NCBI GenBank assembly: GCA_903911165.1
Contig: CAIWCQ010000268.1
Span: 1-6,285, forward strand
DNA from: an uncultured Actinomycetes bacterium
GTDB lineage: Bacteria; Actinomycetota; Actinomycetes; Mycobacteriales; Mycobacteriaceae
DNA: 6,285 nt
Direction: 5' to 3'
The position numbers and the translations under genes are program-made. The notes beneath the pieces were generated by a model, which did not search any database, had not been told where the DNA came from, and saw only the letters and a program-made list of their open reading frames with translations. This document shows, in pieces, positions 1 through 6,285 of the stretch. Every line of letters begins with the position of its first letter. Position 1 is the first letter of the stretch.

Positions 1-45
1 ATCCCGGCCTGACGGCGAGGCCCGATCCCGGGCTGACGGCGAGGC
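1..45. repeat. Two-copy 24-bp-period direct repeat at the left edge
   Basis: Positions 1-21 and 25-45 are the same 21 bases with a single mismatch (C at 8, G at 32), offset by 24 bases. The unit contains CTGACGGCGAGGC. The array may continue to the left of the window. Because the period is a multiple of three, it could be coding: the frame starting at position 3 reads PGLTARPDPGLTARLR and then stops with TGA at 51-53, which would suit the tail of an upstream plus-strand gene. The frame starting at 2 is also open, to 199, so the coding reading is only a possibility. Confidence 0.7.
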
Positions 46-64
46 TCCGCTGAATCGGGAGCCT
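42..64. terminator. GC-rich hairpin upstream of dacB1, possible terminator
   Basis: AGGCTCC (42-48) and GGAGCCT (58-64) form a perfect 7-bp inverted repeat around a 9-base loop. There is no T-tract, so this is at best a mycobacterial-style hairpin terminator for an upstream plus-strand gene. A candidate TGA stop at 51-53 lies in the loop. It also sits immediately before the dacB1 -10 element, so a role in dacB1 expression is possible. The structure is seen in the sequence; the function is inferred. Confidence 0.35.
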
Positions 65-86
65 AATCGCCTAGCCTGCGAAGGCG
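50..86 (+). promoter_or_regulatory. Likely dacB1 promoter giving a leaderless or near-leaderless mRNA
   Basis: TAGCCT at 72-77 fits the mycobacterial TANNNT -10 pattern. A transcript starting about seven bases past the hexamer would begin at about 84-87, at or within three bases of the ATG at 87. A -35 is poor: CTGAAT at 50-55 with a 16-base spacer is the best candidate. No usable Shine-Dalgarno precedes the ATG at 87. AAGG (81-84) is better placed for the alternative ATG at 96. Confidence 0.5.
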
Positions 87-1292
87 ATGGCGAACATGAC
101 CAGGCTGCGGCGCGCTGCCGCCATCACGGCGACCCTCTTGATGGTAGGTACGCCGGTCGCGGCGTGGGCCGAGCCCAGCTCGGCCCCGGATCCCAATAGC
201 TGCCCGTACAAGGTCTCCACTCCACCGGCGGTGGACTCCTCCGAGGTGCCCAAGGCGGGCGATCCGCCGCAGCCGCTGCCGGTGCCGGCCTCGGCGGTCG
301 GTGGAGATGCGCTGAGTGGGTGCGGTGTGATCGTCGCCGCCGGGACCCCGCCGTTACCCGTCGATGTCTCCGCTGAGGCCTGGCTGGTCGCCGACCTCGA
401 CAGCGGAGCGGTGATCGCGGCCCGCGATCCCCATGGCCGCCACCGCCCGGCCAGCGTCATCAAGGTGCTCACCGCCATGGTGGCCATCAATGAACTACCG
501 CTGAACAGGATCGTCGACGGCACCCCGGCCGACGCCAACGTCGAGGGCACCCGGGTCGGCGTGGATGTCGGCGGCCGTTACACCATCAACGACCTTCTGC
601 ACGGGCTGATCATGTACTCCGGAAACGATGCCGCGCACGCGCTGGCCACCCAACTCGGTGGAATGGATGCGGCACTGGGCAAAATCAACGCCCTGGCGGC
701 CAAGCTCGGTGCCCGCGATACCAGGGTGGCCACGCCGTCGGGCCTCGACGGGCCGGGCATGAGCACCTCCGCCTACGACGTGGGTTTGTTCTTCCGGTAC
801 GCGTTCGGCAACCCGATCTTCGCCGACATCGCCGCCACCCGCAGCTACATGTTCCCGGACAACAACGGCCAGCCACCCTTTGAGATCGAGAACGACAACA
901 AGTTGTTGCTCAACTATCCGGGCGCGATCGGCGGCAAGACTGGCTTCACCGATGACGCCCGTCAGACCTTCGTCGGCGCCGCGGATCGTGACGGACGCCG
1001 ACTGGTGACCGTCCTGTTACGCGGCACCCGCGAACCGATCCCGCCGTGGGAGCAGGCCGCGCACCTGCTCGACTACGGGTTCGCCACCGCGCCCGGCACG
1101 GCAGTCGGGACCCTGATCGAGCCAGACCCGTCATTGCAGCCGCGCAAACCCGATGCCGCGCTCAGCGCAGCACCCGTGTTCTCCGTCGACGCCCTGCCGG
1201 TACGGATCGGCGTCTCGGTGGTCGGCACCCTGATCGTATTCAGCCTGATTCTGGCGGCCCGGTCGCTGAACCAGCGGGCACAGGCACGCTGA
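87..1292 (+). CDS. dacB1: D-alanyl-D-alanine carboxypeptidase, DacB1-like (peptidase S11)
   Basis: Low-molecular-weight penicillin-binding protein expected to remove the terminal D-alanine from peptidoglycan pentapeptides outside the membrane, limiting 4-3 cross-linking. All three active-site motifs of the family are present: SVIK at residues 123-126 (acylated Ser123), SGN at 178-180 and KTG at 284-286. Residues 1-28 look like a Sec signal peptide ending AWA; the next residues include Cys39 and Cys79, which could form a disulfide. A hydrophobic segment at about 373-391 followed by a basic tail would anchor the C-terminus. At 401 residues it is close to the length remembered for M. tuberculosis DacB1 (Rv3330), and stretches such as [13 protein letters not shown] and [20 protein letters not shown] match that protein as recalled. 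The start at 87 is favoured by the upstream -10; ATG at 96 would give a protein three residues shorter with the same signal peptide. The DNA-damage promoter of the next gene begins 28 bases after the stop. Confidence 0.93.
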   Translation: MANMTRLRRAAAITATLLMVGTPVAAWAEPSSAPDPNSCPYKVSTPPAVDSSEVPKAGDPPQPLPVPASAVGGDALSGCGVIVAAGTPPLPVDVSAEAWLVADLDSGAVIAARDPHGRHRPASVIKVLTAMVAINELPLNRIVDGTPADANVEGTRVGVDVGGRYTINDLLHGLIMYSGNDAAHALATQLGGMDAALGKINALAAKLGARDTRVATPSGLDGPGMSTSAYDVGLFFRYAFGNPIFADIAATRSYMFPDNNGQPPFEIENDNKLLLNYPGAIGGKTGFTDDARQTFVGAADRDGRRLVTVLLRGTREPIPPWEQAAHLLDYGFATAPGTAVGTLIEPDPSLQPRKPDAALSAAPVFSVDALPVRIGVSVVGTLIVFSLILAARSLNQRAQAR

Positions 1293-1319
1293 CCAGACAG
1301 CCGCCCGCGCTTTCCAAAC

Positions 1320-1349
1320 TTGTCGGTGGATCGAACTAGTGTTCGATAT
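1320..1349 (+). promoter_or_regulatory. RecA-independent DNA-damage promoter (PafBC-type, RecA-NDp)
   Basis: TTGTCGGTG at 1320-1328, exactly eight bases, then TAGTGT at 1337-1342. This matches the mycobacterial RecA-independent damage promoter pattern tTGTCRGTG-N8-TANNNT, recognised by the PafB/PafC activator, with no mismatch. Seven bases separate the -10 from the ATG at 1350, so transcription should start at or one base before the A of the start codon, giving a leaderless mRNA. No conventional -35 is visible, as is usual for this class. Motif and spacing are seen directly; control by PafBC is from established knowledge, and use in this organism is inferred. Confidence 0.85.
1331..1346. promoter_or_regulatory. 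LexA operator (SOS box) overlapping the -10 element
   Basis: TCGAACTAGTGTTCGA is a perfect 6+4+6 palindrome in its arms (TCGAAC / GTTCGA) and matches the mycobacterial SOS box TCGAAC-N4-GTTCGA exactly. The four-base spacer TAGT plus the first two bases of the right arm form the -10 hexamer TAGTGT. The left arm fills the last six bases of the 8-base gap of the PafBC-type promoter. Bound LexA would therefore cover the -10 and block polymerase until RecA-stimulated LexA cleavage. Several 13E12-family genes of M. tuberculosis are known LexA targets. Confidence 0.92.
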
Positions 1350-2696
1350 ATGGAGATGCTGACCGCTCTGGACGACCTCGAGGCGGCGTGGGACAAGCTG
1401 GCCTCGCTGCCGGTCACGACGCTGAGCGCCGGACAGGTCCTCGCGGTGCTGGACCGGCTCGAAACCCAGCGCCGCCGCCAGCCCGCAGTCGAGCACGCCC
1501 TGCTCAACCATCTGCAGGCCCAGGCCACCGCCAAAGATATGGGCGCCAAATCCTGGCGGGCGGTACTGGCACAGCGATTGGGAATCAGCGGACCGGACGC
1601 GGGGCGGCGGTTAGCCGAGGCCGCTGAACTCGGACCACGCCGGGCTCTCACCGGCGAGCCGCTGGAGCCGCACCTGCCGGCCACCGCAACGGCCCAAGCC
1701 CGCGGCGAGATAGGAACCGACCACATCACGATCATCCGCGACTTCATCGACCATCTACCGGCCGATCTCGACCCGGGCACCCGAACGGCCGCCGAAGCCC
1801 AACTCGGCGGGCTCGCCGGCGGACTGACCCCGGAAGGGCTGCGCAAACTCGCCCGCCAACTGCTGGGCTACCTCGACTCCGACGGCACCCTCGACGACGA
1901 ACGCGAGCACGCCCGCAAACGCGGCCTAACCCTCGGGGCTCAGGGCCTGGACGGCATGAGCCGGCTCACCGGCTGGATCACTCCCGAACTGCGCGCCACC
2001 CTGGATGCGGCGTTCGCCAAACTGGCCGCACCCGGATACTGCAACCCCGAGGACCAGACCCCGTGCCTCGACGGCGTCCCCGCACAGCACCAGATCGACG
2101 CCGACACCCGCAGCCCCGCCCAACGCAGCCACGACGCACTGCAGACCGTGTGCCGGGCCATGCTGGCCTCCGGGACCCTGGGCCAGCACAACGGGCTTCC
2201 CGTCACCATCGTGGCCACCACCACCCTGGCCGAACTCACCGCCGCCGCCGGGCTGGCCCACACCGGCGGCGGCACCCAACTGCCCATCCCCACTCTCATC
2301 CGGATGGCCGCCACCGGTCGGGCCCACCCCTACCTCGCGCTGTTCGACGATCCCCGACAGATCCAGCTCTACTACGGACGCACCCGCCGCACCGCCAGCC
2401 CTGGCCAACGCCTGGCCCTGCATGCCCTGGAACGCGGCTGCACCAAACCCGACTGCACCGCCCCACCAAACCGCTGCCAGGTCCACCACGCCGAGCGCGA
2501 CTGGCAACACGGCGGCAACACCGACATCAACGAACTCACCCTGGCCTGCGGCTGCGACAACCGACTCGTCAACGACACCCCCACCGGCTGGACCACCCGA
2601 AAACGCAAGGCCGACAACCGAACCGAATGGATCCCGCCGCCATCCCTAGACCGCGGCCAACACCGCATCAACCACTACCACCACCCCGAGGAATTG

Positions 2697-2726
<30 letters not shown>
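1350..2726 (+). CDS. DUF222 / HNH endonuclease-motif protein of the 13E12 repeat family
   Basis: A 458-residue protein with a DUF222-type N-terminal and central region (about 1-330) and a C-terminal HNH-like domain (about 360-430). Visible HNH elements, numbered from this ATG, are Cys364, Cys369 and Cys376, His379-His380 (QVHHAERDW), Asn394 (TDINELTLAC), then Cys400 and Cys402. The last position, usually a histidine in this family, reads CGCDNR, so the third catalytic or metal-binding residue appears to be Asn404. The tail after it (WTTRK, EWIPPPSLDRGQ, HHPEELL) is typical of 13E12 proteins. The nuclease activity and cellular role of this family are not established. I chose ATG 1350, not the in-frame TTG at 1320, because 1320-1349 is a promoter/operator and the -10 sits seven bases before this ATG; ATG 1356 is a weaker alternative. 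The coding strand is strikingly C-rich over G in its second half, unlike dacB1. The 3' end overlaps the opposing membrane gene by 30 bp. Expected to be damage-inducible. Confidence 0.88.
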
Positions 2727-4561
<1,835 letters not shown>

Positions 4562-4565
4562 TTAA

Positions 4566-4569
4566 TCCT
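4566..4569 (-). promoter_or_regulatory. Shine-Dalgarno for trpS
   Basis: TCCT on the plus strand reads AGGA on the minus strand, ten bases before the trpS ATG. It is the only plausible ribosome site, slightly far from the start. Together with the lack of a TANNNT hexamer just ahead of the ATG, it suggests trpS has a short leader, in contrast to the leaderless genes in this window. The trpS promoter itself was not recognised and must overlap the 5' part of the divergent lipase gene or its promoter. Confidence 0.4.
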
Positions 4570-4602
4570 GTCACGGCTTTGCCGGCTGCTAGCGTTTGCC
4601 AC
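4568..4602 (+). promoter_or_regulatory. Leaderless promoter of the lipase gene
   Basis: TAGCGT at 4590-4595 fits the TANNNT -10 pattern and lies exactly seven bases before the ATG at 4603, the same geometry as at 1337-1350. CTGTCA at 4568-4573 is a possible -35 (four of six TTGACA bases) with a 16-base spacer. No Shine-Dalgarno precedes the ATG. The -35 overlaps the trpS ribosome-site region on the other strand, so the two divergent genes share this 47-bp gap. Confidence 0.65.
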
Positions 4603-5658
4603 ATGCGACGACTACTCCTTGCGTTGACCGCACTCCTCGCGGCCATGATCCTGGTGGCCGGCTGCTCGAACAGCCCCGGCGGCGGCAGCGAGAAGCGACC
4701 GGCGTCGGCCGCGGTGGTGGTGGTCTCCGGCGGGGACGCCACCAGCCCATTCACCACGCCGGATGCGGCTTGCGCCACCGGACTGGCGGCGGGCAACACC
4801 GACACCGCCATCCGCGAGTTCCTGCTCTCCAAGAAGTACACCGTCTACACCTCCCCGGCGATGGCCGGTCGCGGCCAGGTCGTCGACCAGACCGGATTCG
4901 GAGCGTTCGGCGTGTGCCCGGTCACCCTGCCGGAGAACATGACGGTCAATTCCACCGGCAGCATCGACACCGCAGGCGAGCATCTGGCCAGATTCATCAA
5001 CTGGCTCAGCACCGAAAAGGGCGTGACTGAGGTCGATTTCGTGGCGCACTCGATGGGCGGACTGTATTCGCGCGCGGCCATCCGGGTGCTGGCCACCACC
5101 GGCAGCAAGGTCAAGATCCGCTCGCTGACCACCATCGGCACGCCATGGCAGGGCTCCTATATCGGCGACTTCGCCAACGACGTGGTGACGCTCAATGACT
5201 GTCTCGGAGACGCGCTCTGCCAGACCGCGATGAAGGACGGCAAGGCCGAGGCCAAGCGCACCGTATCGGGCTCGGGCCGCGAGGTCAGCCAGCCCTTCCT
5301 GATGGGCCCGGGCGGCTGGAACGAATTCCAGTCCGGCGTGTTGGACAACATTCCGGTGGTGCTTATCGCCGGCAGCGAGTTCGCTAAGGAAGGTCAGGTC
5401 AACCCAGCGGTGTGGCCCAATGACGGCATCGTGGCATTGCAGAGTGCGCTGGCCAAGAGCATCAGTGACCCGATCCTGCCGCACCGGCGCTGCTACATCT
5501 TCGACAACACCCATTCGATTTTCGTCTCCAACGCCGCCGGCCTGGACTGGAATACCGCCCTGACGTGGAATCCCGCGGCGCTGGAAGTGGTGCACCAAGC
5601 CATCGAGAATGCCCCGACGGCAATGACCACGGCCAACCGGGAAGGCTGCCCGGCTTAG
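4603..5658 (+). CDS. Lipoprotein alpha/beta-hydrolase, probable lipase/esterase
   Basis: A 351-residue exported hydrolase. Residues 1-20 form a lipoprotein signal peptide (MRR, a hydrophobic core, then the lipobox VAGC), so Cys21 should be acylated and tether the enzyme to the outer face of the plasma membrane. A Gly/Ser-rich linker follows. The alpha/beta-hydrolase fold shows the nucleophile elbow AHSMG with Ser150. The likely acid is Asp274 in WPNDGIV and the likely base His304 in NTHSIF, in correct order and spacing for a triad. AHSMGG with Ala in the first position recalls Bacillus-type and class 2 lipases, and NDGIV followed by SA also fits them. Six further cysteines (57, 105, 200, 206, 297, 349) could form disulfides, fitting an extracytoplasmic location. 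The substrate is unknown: acylglycerol, a lipid ester or another ester. An in-frame TTG at 4579 was rejected because it would add eight residues before MRR and place the start upstream of the -10. Divergent from trpS and convergent with the TetR gene. Confidence 0.85.
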   Translation: MRRLLLALTALLAAMILVAGCSNSPGGGSEKRPASAAVVVVSGGDATSPFTTPDAACATGLAAGNTDTAIREFLLSKKYTVYTSPAMAGRGQVVDQTGFGAFGVCPVTLPENMTVNSTGSIDTAGEHLARFINWLSTEKGVTEVDFVAHSMGGLYSRAAIRVLATTGSKVKIRSLTTIGTPWQGSYIGDFANDVVTLNDCLGDALCQTAMKDGKAEAKRTVSGSGREVSQPFLMGPGGWNEFQSGVLDNIPVVLIAGSEFAKEGQVNPAVWPNDGIVALQSALAKSISDPILPHRRCYIFDNTHSIFVSNAAGLDWNTALTWNPAALEVVHQAIENAPTAMTTANREGCPA

Positions 5659-5676
5659 CTGAGGATTCCGCCGGGC
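5648..5676. terminator. GC-only hairpin across the convergent lipase/TetR stops
   Basis: GCCCGGC (5648-5654) and GCCGGGC (5670-5676) are a perfect 7-bp inverted repeat around a 15-base loop, and a U-G pair could extend it by one in the plus-strand RNA. Both stop codons (TAG at 5656-5658 on plus, TAA at 5657-5655 on minus) lie in the loop. No T-tract follows on either strand. Its place between two converging genes makes a bidirectional hairpin terminator plausible, but it lies partly within both coding regions. Confidence 0.45.
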
Positions 5677-6269
5677 GACAGCAGTCCCATCGCGGAGTCG
5701 ACGACGCGATCGAGGTCCGTTCCCAGCGAACCGCTCGACCACTCCCGGGCCATCTCCGATAAAGCGCCGACGTAGATGGCGGCCTCGACCTCGCCCGCTA
5801 GCGGATCGTCGTCCTGTCCGCTGCGCCGTCGGTCGGTGATGATCATCCTGCGTAGCTGACGTTTTGCCGCCGCGCGGCGGGCCGTGAATACCGAATTGCC
5901 GCCTGCTCCGGCGAACAGCACCTTGCCCCGGCGGGGGTCGGCCGCGGTGAAATCCAGGACCGCCCGGATGCCGGCCCGCCAACGGGCCCCGCTGTCGTCG
6001 GACATCTCCCTCGTCGCTGCGGCCAGGACTGCGCCCAACTCGGTGACGATCTCGTCGTACACCGCGCTCAGCAACTCGTTGATGTCCGCGAAGTTCTCGT
6101 AGAAGTAGCGGGAGTTCAACTCCGCGGCCCGGCAGACCGATCGGACCGATACCGCGGCTTCACCGCCTTCGCCGAACAACTCGTACGCCCCGCGAACGAG
6201 TGATCTCCGCCGCGCGACTCGTCGGTCCGACGGTGAGACGCCCGCCCAACTGGATGCTCGCCGACTCAA
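5655..6269 (-). CDS. TetR/AcrR-family transcriptional regulator, 5' end uncertain
   Basis: About 204 residues from the TTG at 6269. The N-terminal part carries a TetR-type DNA-binding domain: a first helix around RRSLVRGAYELFGEGG (21-36), then the helix-turn-helix VSVRSVCRAAELNSRYFYENF (about 40-60, core SVCRAAELNSRYFY) and the following FADINELLSAVYDEI helix. The remaining residues to 204 are a mostly helical ligand-binding/dimerisation domain with no recognisable ligand signature. The reading frame stays open upstream of 6269 to the window edge, so the true start may be outside; no better start codon is found downstream before the DNA-binding domain. It converges on the lipase gene with a 4-bp overlap (TTAG serves as TAG on plus and TAA on minus). 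TetR proteins usually control divergent or neighbouring upstream genes, so its target is probably to the right of the window. Confidence 0.85.
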   Translation of the reverse strand: MSRRASSWAGVSPSDRRVARRRSLVRGAYELFGEGGEAAVSVRSVCRAAELNSRYFYENFADINELLSAVYDEIVTELGAVLAAATREMSDDSGARWRAGIRAVLDFTAADPRRGKVLFAGAGGNSVFTARRAAAKRQLRRMIITDRRRSGQDDDPLAGEVEAAIYVGALSEMAREWSSGSLGTDLDRVVDSAMGLLSPGGILS

Positions 6270-6285
6270 ATGTTCCCCAGACTCC

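Noticed and set aside
71..550. 159-codon minus-strand frame opposite the 5' part of dacB1
   Set aside because: Ala/Ser/Thr/Gly-rich, no motif, entirely antisense to the dacB1 signal peptide and mature N-terminus.
1274..1308. GCGGGC (1274-1279) and GCCCGC (1303-1308) inverted repeat after dacB1
   Set aside because: Only 6 bp with a 23-base loop, partly inside the coding region and without a T-tract; too weak to call a terminator.
4579..4602. TTG at 4579 as an upstream start for the lipase
   Set aside because: It lies upstream of the -10 element and would put eight residues including a His in front of the MRR of a clear lipoprotein signal peptide.
4612..5982. 456-codon open frame on the minus strand antisense to the lipase and running into the TetR gene
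   Set aside because: Arg/Gly-rich translation without domain features, fully overlapping the lipase with its signal peptide and catalytic triad; a GC-rich shadow.

Overview
The window looks like chromosomal DNA of a non-tuberculous Mycobacterium/Mycolicibacterium. It is GC-rich, densely packed, and carries a D,D-carboxypeptidase very like M. tuberculosis DacB1 (Rv3330) and a yhjD-trpS pair like Rv3335c-Rv3336c. It also has a DUF222/HNH gene of the mycobacterial 13E12 repeat family. The taxonomic call rests on recalled family resemblance and regulatory motifs, not on a database search.

Layout, left to right. (i) 1-86: a short 24-bp-period direct repeat, a GC-rich hairpin and a likely dacB1 promoter. 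(ii) 87-1292 (+): dacB1, a secreted, membrane-anchored peptidoglycan D,D-carboxypeptidase. (iii) 1320-1349: a compact DNA-damage promoter in which a RecA-independent (PafBC-type) element, TTGTCGGTG-N8-TAGTGT, is interleaved with a perfect LexA SOS box, TCGAAC-TAGT-GTTCGA. It ends directly at the ATG of the 13E12-type gene (1350-2726, +). (iv) 4555-2697 (-): trpS followed by the YhjD/YihY-family membrane gene, joined by an ATGA overlap; the membrane gene's 3' end overlaps the HNH gene tail-to-tail by 30 bp. (v) 4556-4602: a 47-bp divergent intergenic region carrying a leaderless promoter for the next gene. (vi) 4603-5658 (+): a lipoprotein alpha/beta-hydrolase (lipase/esterase). (vii) 6269-5655 (-): a TetR-type regulator converging on the lipase, with a 4-bp stop-codon overlap inside a GC-rich inverted repeat. 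Its 5' end may lie outside the window.

The genes do not form one pathway. dacB1 trims cell-wall peptides, trpS is housekeeping, and yhjD is cotranscribed with it. The lipase is an envelope hydrolase, and the TetR protein has no evident target within the window. The accessory element is the 13E12 gene, which sits between dacB1 and yhjD-trpS, a position where M. tuberculosis is remembered to carry a different gene block. It has its own DNA-damage control.

The most noteworthy signal is that promoter: both known mycobacterial DNA-damage circuits converge on a single -10 element of a leaderless gene. The TTG at 1320 that a gene caller would take as the start is actually the first base of the promoter. 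No CRISPR array, tRNA, rRNA or insertion sequence was seen, and there is no gene-free stretch longer than about 90 bases.
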